DNA of 40,236 nucleotides from Gammaproteobacteria bacterium (GCA_023480665.1 JAMCWR010000061.1:1-40236), one strand, 5' to 3'; counted from the first letter of the stretch, positions 1 through 9,318 are shown. Notes: generated by a model from the sequence alone, not told the origin. Translations and numbers: made by a program.

Positions 1-1560
1 GGCGAAATCAATAAGTGCATTTCCAAAGATATTACTGAACGCAAAAAAAATGAAGCTGAGCTTACGAAATATCGCGAACACTTAGAAGAGCTGGTAAAAA
101 TTCGTACGGCGGAATTAGAAAGGACTACTGAAGAAATGCGCGCTGCAAAAGAAGCTGCAGAATTAGCCAATCGCGCAAAAAGCATCTTTTTAACAAACAT
201 TAGCCATGAAATTCGTACCCCAATGAATGCAATTTTAGGCTATTCTCAGTTGTTAATTCGCGACCCCAATTTAACTGCCAGCCAAATCGAGTCTATTGAA
301 ACCATTAACCGTAGCGGCGATCATCTTTTAGCTTTAATTAATGACGTTTTAGAAATGTCAAAAATTGAAGCTGGGAAAATTACCGCTAATAATGAAAATT
401 TTGATTTTTATATAATGCTAAGCGATATTGAAAGAATGTTTTTACCGAGAGCCGAAGAAAAATCTTTGAGCTTTGTCGTTGAAAAGGCTCAAGATCTTCC
501 CCACTATCTATACAATGATAGTTTAAAAATTCGACAAGTGATTATTAATATTATTGGTAATGCGCTTAAATTTACTGAGCATGGTGGAATTAATGTCAAA
601 GTTGTTTATGACAAGATTTGCCAAGAGAATAAAAAAGTCAAGATAAGTATTACAATTACTGATACCGGCATCGGCATTCCAACAACTGAATTTGAAAACA
701 TCTTCAATGCTTTTGAGAAAACCCAAACAAGCCTCACCAAAGGTCGTGGCACAGGTTTGGGTTTAACGATAAGTCGCCGTTATGCGCATTTACTAAATGG
801 GGATATCACAGTTGCAAGTGAAGTTGGGAAAGGCAGTACTTTTGTTTTTACATTTACCTCAGAAATTGCTTCTGCAACCGATACTCAGCCACAAAATACT
901 TATTCAGCTAGCGGCGCTATTGGTATTTCCCCTGAATATCAACCGCCAAAAATTATGATTGTTGATGATGTTGAGTCGAATCGTGTTGTGCTTAAAGCCT
1001 TTCTGCAAAAGTTGGGTTTTAAAATTAAAGAAGCAGATAGTGGCAAAGAAGCGATAAGAATATTTGCTGAATGGAGACCTGATTTAATATTGATGGATTT
1101 GCGTATGCCGGAGATGGATGGCATTACTACAACTAATAAGATCAGAGAGCTTCCTGGTGGCGATCAAACAAAGGTTGTTGTACTGACCGCAAGCGCCCTT
1201 GAAGATGCGAAAATAAAAGTTTTACAATCTGGGGCAGATGCTTTTATTCGCAAACCCTACAAAGAAGCTGAATTACTTGAGGAAATTCGTAAACACCTGC
1301 ACATAAAATACATCTACCGAATTGTTGAAAAAATTGCGACCGATACTAAAGTATCTACAATATCAGCGGATAAACTACAAAAAATTCCTCCAGAGCTTGC
1401 AAAAAAAATAGTCTCTGCAACCGAAACCGGTAATATTATTTTATTAAATGAATTAATTACTGCGGAAGTTTTAGCTATTGATAGAGAGCTTGCACAATAT
1501 TTTAAACAACTCGCCACAGATTATAATTACTCAAAAATCTTAGAAATTCTTAAAAAATGA
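1..1560 (+). CDS. Hybrid sensor histidine kinase (PAS/PAC end, HisKA, HATPase, receiver), 5' partial
   Basis: The frame is open from the first base, so the start lies outside the window; 519 residues are visible. The first ~20 residues (ISKDITERKKNEAEL) are the end of a PAS/PAC sensor domain and lead through a short coiled coil into a HisKA domain with the phospho-accepting His at codon 205-207 (SHEIRTP). The ATPase domain follows, with N box (NIIGNALKFTEHG), G1 box (DTGIGIP) and G2 box (GRGTGLGLTISRR). A receiver domain starts near nt 949 (IMIVDDVESNR), with its phospho-acceptor Asp at 1096-1098 (LMDLRMPEMDG) and a conserved Lys (IRKPY). About 85 residues follow the receiver without an obvious Hpt histidine. 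It should autophosphorylate and pass phosphate to its own receiver. The signal cannot be read from this fragment, and no response regulator or output gene lies downstream. Confidence 0.93.
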   Translation, partial: GEINKCISKDITERKKNEAELTKYREHLEELVKIRTAELERTTEEMRAAKEAAELANRAKSIFLTNISHEIRTPMNAILGYSQLLIRDPNLTASQIESIETINRSGDHLLALINDVLEMSKIEAGKITANNENFDFYIMLSDIERMFLPRAEEKSLSFVVEKAQDLPHYLYNDSLKIRQVIINIIGNALKFTEHGGINVKVVYDKICQENKKVKISITITDTGIGIPTTEFENIFNAFEKTQTSLTKGRGTGLGLTISRRYAHLLNGDITVASEVGKGSTFVFTFTSEIASATDTQPQNTYSASGAIGISPEYQPPKIMIVDDVESNRVVLKAFLQKLGFKIKEADSGKEAIRIFAEWRPDLILMDLRMPEMDGITTTNKIRELPGGDQTKVVVLTASALEDAKIKVLQSGADAFIRKPYKEAELLEEIRKHLHIKYIYRIVEKIATDTKVSTISADKLQKIPPELAKKIVSATETGNIILLNELITAEVLAIDRELAQYFKQLATDYNYSKILEILKK

Positions 1561-1576
1561 CGCTTTTGCTATTATG

Positions 1577-2146
1577 TTAAGCGATGGTTTTTAAAATAAC
1601 TGGTGGTTTTCGCGGCACAGTATCAGGTATTTTAGCTGGCGATCCTAAAATAACTGCAGCTGCTATCTCATAATTTTCAGGTAAGCCAATTTCATTTTTT
1701 AATTTTGGATCTTTTATTTTATCACCAAGGCCTATCCAACATGTTCCTAAATTTCGAGCTGTTGCGGCAAACATAAAGTAAGCCACAGCTAATGCAAAAT
1801 CACTAGCAAAAAAACTGTAATCATTTTTACCGCAAAATAATACTAAGCAAGGCGCATTATAAAAAACATTAGTATTTGGACTGCTTAAAATCCGCTCATA
1901 TCTTTTAAATTGTGAATTCTGATCTTTTTTTATAGTATCTAGTAAGTTCTTTTTACTTTCAGCGGACAGCCTTTCAATCAACGCGCGATCTTGGATAATA
2001 ATAAATCTCCACGGTTGAGCATTTGAAGCGCTTGGTGCCATACAGGTTTCGTTTAAAATCTCTTCAAGTAAAGTTTGGTCGACTTTATCTGGTTTAAAAT
2101 CTCTGATTGAGCGTCGGTTATCTAAAAGCGTTTTATAAGAAATCAT
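1577..2146 (-). CDS. Nitroreductase family protein
   Basis: A 189-residue protein of the FMN-dependent nitroreductase fold. The N-terminus (RRSIRDFKPDKV) is the usual flavin phosphate-binding start. MAPSASNAQPWRFIII is the second family motif, and the C-terminal part (NLGTCWIGLGD, then AAAVILGSPAK) matches the family end, so the gene looks complete at normal length. It probably uses NAD(P)H to reduce nitro, quinone or enone groups; the natural substrate cannot be inferred. The start is supported by a GGAGG element six bases upstream. It is convergent with the sensor kinase, with 16 bp between stop codons and no clear terminator hairpin between them. Confidence 0.9.
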   Translation of the reverse strand: MISYKTLLDNRRSIRDFKPDKVDQTLLEEILNETCMAPSASNAQPWRFIIIQDRALIERLSAESKKNLLDTIKKDQNSQFKRYERILSSPNTNVFYNAPCLVLFCGKNDYSFFASDFALAVAYFMFAATARNLGTCWIGLGDKIKDPKLKNEIGLPENYEIAAAVILGSPAKIPDTVPRKPPVILKTIA

Positions 2147-2392
2147 TGCAAACCTCCATGGCTTTCGGGGAATTTAATTAATTTGCATTAATTATATCAT
2201 TGCAAAAAAACAATTAAAAACAATTGGCGCCAAATATTGTAAAATAATATTTTCTTTTTTTTCAATATGTTACAATTTATAGATGGGTAAATTATGTGCG
2301 CATCAAATTGTTTTTCATTTGTTATTGATTATTTGAGCTTTTTCAGGCAATATTTTATCTCGTTACCACTATTCAAAGGTCAAACTGCTTTT

Positions 2393-2623
2393 ATGTCGAA
2401 AGAAGATCAAATTGAGATGGAAGGCGTAATTATTGAAACGCTTCCAAATACAATGTTTCGTGTGAAACTAGAAAATGGGCACATAATTACAGCCCATATT
2501 TCTGGAAAAATGCGCAAAAATTATATTCGCCTACTTACGGGCGATGCTGTTACAGTTGAGTTAACACCATATGATTTAACCAAAGGGCGCATAATTTTCC
2601 GCACTATCGATAAAGATAAATAG
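2393..2623 (+). CDS. infA: Translation initiation factor IF-1
   Basis: IF-1 binds the 30S A site during initiation and assists IF-2 and IF-3. The 76-residue S1-type OB-fold protein shows the family almost unchanged: [58 protein letters not shown]. The same frame is open back to an ATG at 2294, but the extra 33 residues have no counterpart in IF-1, whose proteins begin at the MSKED-like sequence, so the internal ATG is chosen. Its Shine-Dalgarno is weak (AGG about 12 bases upstream). A TACAAT hexamer at 2271-2276 is a possible -10 element without a convincing -35. The four-residue end after IIFRT (IDKDK) is slightly longer than in E. coli. Confidence 0.95.
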   Translation: MSKEDQIEMEGVIIETLPNTMFRVKLENGHIITAHISGKMRKNYIRLLTGDAVTVELTPYDLTKGRIIFRTIDKDK

Positions 2624-2716
2624 GCTTCTTCCAAAACCAAGTATTTTGCCTTCAGATCAAGGCGCATGAAGAATGAATGATTACTGCATCGCCCTTCCAC
2701 TTTATTATGACCAATT

Positions 2717-3820
2717 ATGACTAAAAAACTGCATATAGTTGTAGGAATGTCAGGTGGTGTAGATTCTGCGGTTGCGGCTTTGCTGTTGCAACAGGCTGGG
2801 CATAAAGTTACCGCGGTCTTTATGCAAAATTGGCAGGAACAAGGCCAGAATCAAGACCATGATCAAGACAAAGATCAACATTGTAGCGCTGCTAAAGATT
2901 ATGCAGATGCCGCTCAAGTTTGCAAAATCTTAAACATCCCGCTTTTAGCAGTAAATTTTTCCAAAGAATATTGGCAACGTGTATTTGCATATTTTCTTGA
3001 TGAATATGCAAATTTTCGCACACCAAATCCAGATGTTCTTTGTAACAAAGAAATTAAATTTAAAGCTTTTTTATCCTATGCAAATGAACTTGGTGCTGAC
3101 TATATCGCCACTGGCCACTATGCGCGCATAGAATTTTCTCATAATAAATTTTGTTTATTAAAGGGTGTGGATACAACAAAAGATCAGAGTTATTTTCTCT
3201 ATTTGCTAAATCAGGATCAGCTGGCTAAAAGTCTATTCCCAATTGGTCATTTGACAAAAATAAAGGTGAGAGAAATCGCTGCGGCCGCACACTTCCCTAA
3301 TCAGCACAAAAAAGATAGCACTGGAATTTGTTTTATTGGCGAGAGAAAATTTAAAACATTCTTGAGTGAATATTTACTAGCAAAACCCGGAGTAATTGTT
3401 ACAACTGATAATAAAACAATTGGCGAACACGATGGCTTGATGTTTTATACCATTGGGCAAAGACAAGGCTTAAAAATTGGCGGCCAAAAAAATTCTGCAG
3501 AAGCTCCATGGTATGTTGCTAATAAAGATATCAAAAATAATCTCTTGATTGTCACGCAAGACCGTACACACCCCCTGCTCTCTAAGGCCCAATTAATCAC
3601 CAAAGAATTGCATTGGATCTCAAATGTAGCGCCAAAAACGCCCTATTCTTGTACTGCAAAAATTCGTTATCGGCAGCTTGACCAAGCGTGTACAATTTCG
3701 CAAATAAACAGTGAATCTTGCGCGGTTGAGTTTAAAGCTCCGCAATGGGCAATTACTCCTGGGCAATCTGTAGTCTTCTACAACAATGATGAATGCCTTG
3801 GCGGTGGGATCATTGTTTAA
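2717..3820 (+). CDS. mnmA: tRNA-specific 2-thiouridylase MnmA
   Basis: MnmA thiolates U34 in the anticodon of tRNA Lys, Glu and Gln, taking sulfur from the IscS/Tus relay. The 367 residues match the family length. The PP-loop is near the N-terminus (GMSGGVDSAVAA, 10-21). The catalytic Cys109 is in NPDVLCNKEIKF and the second, persulfide-forming Cys205 is in STGICFIG; the ATGHYAR and FYTIGQRQGL motifs are also present. After NWQ there is a short polar insert rich in Gln and Asp (residues 41-55), a few residues longer than in E. coli and probably a surface loop. It lies 93 bp after infA on the same strand, without a strong ribosome-binding site. Confidence 0.96.
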   Translation: MTKKLHIVVGMSGGVDSAVAALLLQQAGHKVTAVFMQNWQEQGQNQDHDQDKDQHCSAAKDYADAAQVCKILNIPLLAVNFSKEYWQRVFAYFLDEYANFRTPNPDVLCNKEIKFKAFLSYANELGADYIATGHYARIEFSHNKFCLLKGVDTTKDQSYFLYLLNQDQLAKSLFPIGHLTKIKVREIAAAAHFPNQHKKDSTGICFIGERKFKTFLSEYLLAKPGVIVTTDNKTIGEHDGLMFYTIGQRQGLKIGGQKNSAEAPWYVANKDIKNNLLIVTQDRTHPLLSKAQLITKELHWISNVAPKTPYSCTAKIRYRQLDQACTISQINSESCAVEFKAPQWAITPGQSVVFYNNDECLGGGIIV

Positions 3821-3833
3821 TTATTTAACAATA

Positions 3834-4523
3834 CTATTCTTCAAACAAGCGCACACAACAACAGGTTAACCCAATACCTAAAAATGCACCGGAAATAATA
3901 TCACTTAAATAATGATTATTTGTAAGTAATAGGCTCAGCGCTGTCACCAAACCAAGCAAAAACCAAAGTATTTTTAGGCGCGGAAAATAAATCCATAACA
4001 CGCTTAAAAGTGCACAAGTAATCGCCATATGACCAGACGGGAATAATGAAGATTGCACCTTACCATGAAAAAAATTAAAACCGATCGCTTTGTTGTTAAC
4101 TAAAATGTGATTAGCAAATAATACGCCAGCTTTAGCCGGCCCCACGCAACACCTGCCAAAAAATACTTTTAAAGCATCTTTAAAGGCATAAGCAAGGACT
4201 ATCGCCAAACTAAACAAAGTAGCGCCTTGAAAAAAAGCGGAGAATTTCAAGCGTCGCGGAACAAAAAAACAAATAGCCAATAAAATTAGAGCAAGATAAT
4301 AAATATAATTATCAGATTTAATTGCTAGATTAATTAGGTTTTTATATCCAGATAGCCAACCAAAAAAATGAGCGCTTGAAGAGCCTTTAGCAAACTCACT
4401 CACTAATATGGCAATACGTTGATCAAAATAATTATACGAAATAGTTGCAAAGATTAAGCAAAGCAACAACCCGATAAATATTTTAAGATAAAAGTTTGTT
4501 ATTGTTTTTTTGTTTTCGTTCAT
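3834..4523 (-). CDS. PAP2-type membrane phosphatase, variant active site
   Basis: A 229-residue polytopic membrane protein of the PAP2 (type 2 phosphatidic acid phosphatase) superfamily, which removes phosphate from lipid substrates such as undecaprenyl pyrophosphate, phosphatidylglycerol phosphate or lipid A. Motif 2 is clear (FPSGHMA, catalytic His165), and motif 3 keeps His204 and Asp208 (NNHYLSDIISG). Motif 1 reads FGRCCVGP, with no Arg-Pro pair, and the Arg normally six residues before the motif 3 His is Leu. This resembles the divergent FGR-x-W type of PAP2 enzyme rather than the textbook triad. Its start overlaps the stop of the preceding membrane-protein gene by four bases (ATGA), so the two are probably translationally coupled. 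The substrate is unknown. Confidence 0.83.
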   Translation of the reverse strand: MNENKKTITNFYLKIFIGLLLCLIFATISYNYFDQRIAILVSEFAKGSSSAHFFGWLSGYKNLINLAIKSDNYIYYLALILLAICFFVPRRLKFSAFFQGATLFSLAIVLAYAFKDALKVFFGRCCVGPAKAGVLFANHILVNNKAIGFNFFHGKVQSSLFPSGHMAITCALLSVLWIYFPRLKILWFLLGLVTALSLLLTNNHYLSDIISGAFLGIGLTCCCVRLFEE

Positions 4524-5254
4524 TGACTAATGTTGGTTGTGATTGTCTGTCCTTTGCGAAGTTTTAAATCGTTATATTGAGTTACTAAAAAAGAATATGA
4601 CAACGGGTTCATCAAAAATAAAACCACAACATTCAAAATTATATATACCCAAAAATATTCAAAAGTAAAACGCCGAATTAAAAAAGTCGCAAAATATCCG
4701 ATTATTCCTAATGGTAAAAAAACTATCAAAGTACGCCACCAGTCTTTCCATACTAATTTAGCGCTGCCGCTAATTGAGTCCAAAATCCCTTTGTTTTCAA
4801 ATAAAATCATCGGTTGCACAAACAGTAATAAAATCCCAGCAAAAACTCCTGGGACAACGAAAGCGATTAAACCCATTACCATAAAACATGAAACAAGTAG
4901 CATAGCAAGTAAGATTTTGGGGTATTTATGCAAAACAAACTTTATTGATTCATATGTGTTAATGGTTTGATCTGTGGCGTTTTGATAAACTTGATAAATG
5001 ATATTACTGAGAATAAACATTAAAGTAACAGCTAGCACTACAAAGCACACTACCATACCAATCGCTATCGACAGAGGCGGTTTAACTGCGACAAAGTGTA
5101 ACGAAAAATAACGCGAGCCCGCTATAGATAAAGAAGCAAGTAATGCAGAAAGCAATGATAAAAACCATACTTTTGGAAAAGCACTAAAAAATAACCTAAA
5201 AATTGCCAGCCAAACCTGATGGATTGGTAAAGCTTTGTTAGCTAAAACGCTCAT
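4520..5254 (-). CDS. Polytopic inner-membrane protein of unknown function
   Basis: A 244-residue protein that I do not recognise at gene level. It has about six hydrophobic segments: one near residues 30-45, then an alternating set through the middle (GMVVCFVVLAVTLMFIL; ILLAMLLVSCFMVMGLIAF; GVFAGILLLFVQPMILF) and two near the C-terminus. The layout, with a soluble segment before a Gly/Pro-containing membrane helix, resembles YciC/DUF-type glycerophosphodiesterase-membrane-domain proteins, but this is only a resemblance. The frame is open 17 codons further upstream; the ATG at 5254 is preferred because AGGAGA lies six bases before it. It is the first gene of a two-gene unit with the PAP2 phosphatase, which suggests a role in membrane lipids. 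It is divergent from mfd. Confidence 0.75.
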   Translation of the reverse strand: MSVLANKALPIHQVWLAIFRLFFSAFPKVWFLSLLSALLASLSIAGSRYFSLHFVAVKPPLSIAIGMVVCFVVLAVTLMFILSNIIYQVYQNATDQTINTYESIKFVLHKYPKILLAMLLVSCFMVMGLIAFVVPGVFAGILLLFVQPMILFENKGILDSISGSAKLVWKDWWRTLIVFLPLGIIGYFATFLIRRFTFEYFWVYIILNVVVLFLMNPLSYSFLVTQYNDLKLRKGQTITTNISQ

Positions 5255-5260
5255 GTCAAT

Positions 5261-5266
5261 TCTCCT
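5261..5266 (-). promoter_or_regulatory. Ribosome-binding site that sets the start of the membrane-protein gene
   Basis: On the minus strand this reads AGGAGA, six bases before the ATG at 5254. No comparable element precedes the upstream in-frame ATG at 5305. Confidence 0.75.
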
Positions 5267-5289
5267 AGAAATTTGCAATCCAAACAATA

Positions 5290-8200
5290 ATGAATTACTG
5301 TACAAATATGCATTTATTTTATCACAAATTACCTATTAAACCAGCCGCCCTAACCTGCTTTGAAAACCTATCTGGTTCGAGCCAAAGTTTGGCGGTTTTT
5401 GAGGCAGCAAAGCATTACGCTAAACCACTCTTAGTTATTGCGCCTGATCTTCTCGCTCTAGACACACTAGAGCGAGAACTAAAGTTTTTTGCAAGCACAA
5501 ATAATGTTGATAACGAACGATTACCAATTTTATCGTTTCCTGATTGGGAAACTTTGCCATATGACCATTTTTCACCGCACCAGGATATAATTTCACAAAG
5601 ATTATTCTTTTTACATAAAATTCAAAATCTCAAAACTGGAATAATGCTCGTTGCAGCAAATAGTTTAATGCAACGTCTCCCGCCGCGTGCATATATTGAA
5701 AAAAACGTATTTATTTTGCACAAAAAAGAGCACTTAAATATTACTGAGCTTCGCGCTCGTTTTGAACGTCTTGGTTATATTTGCGTAGCTAAAGTAATGG
5801 AGCATGGCGAATTTGCAGTGCGTGGCTCGATTATTGATCTTTTCCCAACCGGAAGTAATCTTCCATTTCGCATTGATTTAGTGGATGATGAAATTGATAG
5901 CATTCGAACCTTTGACCCAGATTCACAACTCTCAAAAGAGATACTGGAAAATATTCAGTTGATGCCAGCAAAAGAATATCCACTCACTGAAGAAGCAATC
6001 ACGGCTTTCAGGCAAAATTGGCGTACCCAGTTTATTGGTGACCCAACAAGATGCTCGGTATATCAAAGTGTGAGTTTGGGCGAATCGCCGCAAGGAGTAG
6101 AATATTATCTGCCACTATTTTTTAATGAAACCGCAACTTTTTTTGATTATTTACCCGAGCACACCTTGTTATATTCAATTAACACCGAAAAGCATATTTG
6201 GCAAAAACTCACCCAAGAAATCAATAATCGCTACGAGCAGCTTAAACACGATCAGTCTCATCCATTATTACCACCAGCTAACATTTACCTTAATGAACAA
6301 GAAATTCTTTCACATATGCATAAGTTTTTGCTAACTAAAGTTTTTGATCAGTCTAATGTAAAAGATAATGAATATTCTACAACAATTTGTTTTAAAACAG
6401 AAAAAATTTTAGATATTTCGATAAATCACAAATTAGAAACGCCGCTTTCTAAATTGACTGAGTATATAAAAAATATTAATGGCAGAATTTTATTTGTTGC
6501 TGAATCTGCAGGTCGACGCGAAAACTTACTTGAATTATTAAAAACCATCAATATTAATCCAAATCAATTTCCAAACTGGGAAAGTTTTTTAAAAGCCCCT
6601 GATCAATATGGGATTACTATCGCCGAAATTGATCGCGGCATGCATATACTTGGGGATAAAAACCAGCCTAGTCTCGCTCTTATTACTGAAGCAGAACTTT
6701 TCGGGCAAAAAGTTATGCAACGGCGTTTAAGAAAAGCTGCTATCACCCAGGATCCGGAAGCTATTATTCGCGATCTCACTGAATTGCACATCGGCGCTCC
6801 TGTTGTGCATTACGAGCATGGGGTTGGTCGCTACCTTGGCATGCAGACGCTTAAGATTGATGCAATTGAAACTGAATTTTTAGTGCTCGAATACGAAGGT
6901 AATGCCAAGCTTTATGTGCCAATATCATCGCTGAATTTAATTAGCCGTTACACAGGGATGGATGCTGAGCATGCGCCTTTGCATCAGCTTGGCTCAAAAC
7001 AATGGGATAAAGTAAAACGCGAAGCTGTCGAAAAAATCCGCGATACCGCAGCTGAATTGCTTGAAATATATGCAAAGCGAGCACATAGCGTTGGTTATGC
7101 ATTTTCAAAGCCAGACAATGATTACGAAAAATTTGCCGCATCATTTCCTTTTGAAGAAACTGCAGATCAAACTCGCGCTATTAACGAAGTTATTTCAGAC
7201 ATGACGCAACCTCGCCCGATGGATCGACTCGTCTGCGGAGATGTTGGTTTTGGTAAAACAGAAGTTGCCATGCGCGCAGCTTTTCTTGCTGCGCATGATG
7301 GCAAGCAAGTTGCAGTGCTAACACCCACGACTATTTTATCTAACCAGCACTTCACAAATTTTAAAGATAGGTTCACTGATTGGCCAATCAACATTGAATT
7401 GTTTTCGCGATTTCGCTCAAAAAAAGAAACTATAAAAATTGCCGAGCAATTACAATCAGGGAAAATAGATATTATTATTGGGACGCACAAGTTATTACAG
7501 CCAAATATTCACTTCAAAAATTTGGGGTTATTGATTATAGACGAAGAGCATCGTTTTGGGGTAAGACAAAAAGAACATATCAAGAAATTTTATCCAAATA
7601 TAGATATCTTAACTTTAACTGCCACCCCCATTCCGCGAACGTTAAGCATGGCATTTGCTACAATTCGAGATTTTTCGATTATTGCCACACCACCAGCAAA
7701 ACGCCTTTCGGTAAAAACTTTTGCGCATGAACGTGACCGCTATTTAATTAAAGAAGCAATTACTCGCGAAATTATGCGCGGTGGGCAGGTATATTTTTTG
7801 CATAATGATATCGCCACAATGAAAAAAGTTGCTGACGAGGTATTAAAGCTAATTCCTACTGCACGCATAGACATTGCACATGGGCAAATGCATGAGCAGG
7901 CGCTTGAATCAATCATGCGCGATTTTTATCATTTGCGTACCAATGTTTTAGTGTGCACGACTATTATTGAATCTGGGATTGATATTCCAACCGCAAATAC
8001 AATCATCATTGATCGCGCTGATAAATTTGGTTTAGCTCAATTGCACCAGCTGCGTGGCAGAGTTGGAAGATCGCACCACCAAGCTTATGCATATTTACTT
8101 GTACCACCCGAAGATTTATTAACAGAAGACGCGAAGAAACGCTTACATGCTATTGTTTCTATGGAAGATTTAGGTGCTGGGTTTACGCTTGCAACACATG

Positions 8201-8778
8201 ATCTTGAAATTCGTGGTGCTGGTGAATTACTTGGAGAAGGACAAAGTGGGCAAATCCAAAACATTGGTTTTGATCTTTATACAGATCTATTAAACCGTGC
8301 TATTGCTACACTAAAAACTAGCAAAAAGTTGGACTTAGACGCTCAAATTTCAAAATCCATTGAAATAAACTTAAGAATTCCAGCGCTAATCCCTGATGAT
8401 TATGTTAGCGATGTTGGGATTAGATTGACCCTGTATAAACGCATCGCAAGCGCAAAAACTTCTGACGCACTTTCAAATTTGCAAATTGAGATAATAGATA
8501 GATTTGGTTCTTTGCCAAAACAAGTAAAAAATCTGTTTAAAGTGAATGAATTGCGACTCAAAGCTGAAGTATTAGATGTAAAGAAAATTACCCTTGGAAA
8601 TAACAAAGGAAGCATCGAATTTGCTGAAAATCCAAACATCGACCCAAAGAAAGTCATTAAACTAATTCAGGAAAATCCGAAGCTCTATCGCCTCAAAGGA
8701 CCAAGCATTCTTGAATTTTTCGCAATCAAAACCCCAGAGCAAATAACCGACCTTCTCCACCATATCGAACGCAGCTGA
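5290..8778 (+). CDS. mfd: Transcription-repair coupling factor Mfd
   Basis: Mfd is a DNA translocase that removes RNA polymerase stalled at lesions and recruits UvrA. The 1162 residues are close to the E. coli length. The N-terminal UvrB-like module begins right away (VIAPDLLALDTLERELKFF; LSFPDWETLPYDHFSPH). The RNA polymerase interaction (CarD-like) domain is near residues 500-560 (VVHYEHGVGRYLGM). The helicase motor has Walker A GDVGFGKT at 650-657, motif II DEEH at 751-754, LTATPIPRTL and GRVGRSHHQAYAY. A TRCF C-terminal domain closes the protein. The start is uncertain: neither the ATG at 5290 nor the one at 5308 has a clear ribosome-binding site, and 5308 fits the family N-terminus about equally well. 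The gap to the divergent membrane gene is only 35-53 bp. Confidence 0.96.
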   Translation: MNYCTNMHLFYHKLPIKPAALTCFENLSGSSQSLAVFEAAKHYAKPLLVIAPDLLALDTLERELKFFASTNNVDNERLPILSFPDWETLPYDHFSPHQDIISQRLFFLHKIQNLKTGIMLVAANSLMQRLPPRAYIEKNVFILHKKEHLNITELRARFERLGYICVAKVMEHGEFAVRGSIIDLFPTGSNLPFRIDLVDDEIDSIRTFDPDSQLSKEILENIQLMPAKEYPLTEEAITAFRQNWRTQFIGDPTRCSVYQSVSLGESPQGVEYYLPLFFNETATFFDYLPEHTLLYSINTEKHIWQKLTQEINNRYEQLKHDQSHPLLPPANIYLNEQEILSHMHKFLLTKVFDQSNVKDNEYSTTICFKTEKILDISINHKLETPLSKLTEYIKNINGRILFVAESAGRRENLLELLKTININPNQFPNWESFLKAPDQYGITIAEIDRGMHILGDKNQPSLALITEAELFGQKVMQRRLRKAAITQDPEAIIRDLTELHIGAPVVHYEHGVGRYLGMQTLKIDAIETEFLVLEYEGNAKLYVPISSLNLISRYTGMDAEHAPLHQLGSKQWDKVKREAVEKIRDTAAELLEIYAKRAHSVGYAFSKPDNDYEKFAASFPFEETADQTRAINEVISDMTQPRPMDRLVCGDVGFGKTEVAMRAAFLAAHDGKQVAVLTPTTILSNQHFTNFKDRFTDWPINIELFSRFRSKKETIKIAEQLQSGKIDIIIGTHKLLQPNIHFKNLGLLIIDEEHRFGVRQKEHIKKFYPNIDILTLTATPIPRTLSMAFATIRDFSIIATPPAKRLSVKTFAHERDRYLIKEAITREIMRGGQVYFLHNDIATMKKVADEVLKLIPTARIDIAHGQMHEQALESIMRDFYHLRTNVLVCTTIIESGIDIPTANTIIIDRADKFGLAQLHQLRGRVGRSHHQAYAYLLVPPEDLLTEDAKKRLHAIVSMEDLGAGFTLATHDLEIRGAGELLGEGQSGQIQNIGFDLYTDLLNRAIATLKTSKKLDLDAQISKSIEINLRIPALIPDDYVSDVGIRLTLYKRIASAKTSDALSNLQIEIIDRFGSLPKQVKNLFKVNELRLKAEVLDVKKITLGNNKGSIEFAENPNIDPKKVIKLIQENPKLYRLKGPSILEFFAIKTPEQITDLLHHIERS

Positions 8779-9318
8779 TTAAAAAAATTTAAAATAATCT
8801 CGCTAGCGTAGAGGTAATAATTATTTTAAGTAATATTGCTACTAGGGGTTAATTGTCTAAAGGCCCTGTTGCAATCCGAAGCCTAAACAATACTATTTTC
8901 CAGAGTTCACCTTATGCCAATGCTTGCTTTAGGCTTTGACGGCGCTCTTTTTCTTACTGCGTCAACATCGGAGTCAGTATCTGATGATGTCTCTGCACCG
9001 TGCACCAATAAATAAATAACCAATCAAATCTTTTTGCCACGAGGCTTCATTACAGAGGTGCCTCTCCGATGCGCAAAAGAGCGCCGTCAAATCCTACGCC
9101 GCATTGGCTGTGCTATATTTTAGTTATGAGAATGCCATTACAAAAAATATTAATATCATATTATAATAGTGCTTTCTTAACTAATGGATTTAAACATGTC
9201 AAACCAAGTAGTGATGATTAGCTTAACGGTGTTTGCTCCCCAAAAAAATTATTCAATAGAGGCAAAGCAAAAATATGAGAGTTCTTGTTTTATATAAATT
9301 AATGGGTGGCAGTACGTC
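8779..9318. other. Gene-free stretch between mfd and the MFS exporter
   Basis: About 540 bp without a convincing gene. Just after mfd there is an AT-rich hairpin: TTAAAATAAT at 8789-8798 pairs exactly with 8820-8829. It could slow or end transcription, but it has no T-run. A large imperfect inverted repeat fills 8916-9108 and is listed separately. A TATAAT hexamer at 9162-9167 is a possible -10 element for the exporter, without a good -35. Very short frames of about 33 codons exist at 8914 and 9196 but have nothing to support them. Confidence 0.6.
8916..9108. repeat. Imperfect inverted-repeat (MITE-like) element
   Basis: The left arm (8916-8951) begins GCCAATGC and ends with TTTGACGGCGCTCTTTT at 8935-8951. 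The right arm (9075-9108) carries the exact reverse complement of that 17-mer at 9075-9091 and ends GCATTGGC at 9101-9108. The arms differ only in an 11 versus 9 base segment between the two blocks. A further inner pair, CATCGGAG at 8966-8973 and CTCCGATG at 9064-9071, continues the symmetry. The local base composition is richer in G and C than the flanks. Such a nested palindrome with no gene is typical of small non-autonomous mobile or REP-type elements. No transposase and no obvious target-site duplication were seen. Confidence 0.7.

Noticed and set aside
2294..2392. 33-residue N-terminal extension of infA
   Set aside because: It is in frame but hydrophobic and unlike IF-1, which starts at the MSKED-like sequence.
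8789..8829. Rho-independent terminator of mfd
   Set aside because: The ten-base stem is almost only A-T and is not followed by a T-run, so it was not listed as a separate terminator.
8914..9015. 33-codon frame (MPMLALGFDGALF...) in the inverted-repeat element
   Set aside because: It comes from the repeat arm. No ribosome-binding site, no family resemblance, and the mirrored arm gives a different, broken frame.
9196..9297. 33-codon frame before the MFS exporter
   Set aside because: No recognisable sequence, no clear ribosome-binding site and no reason to be a leader peptide.
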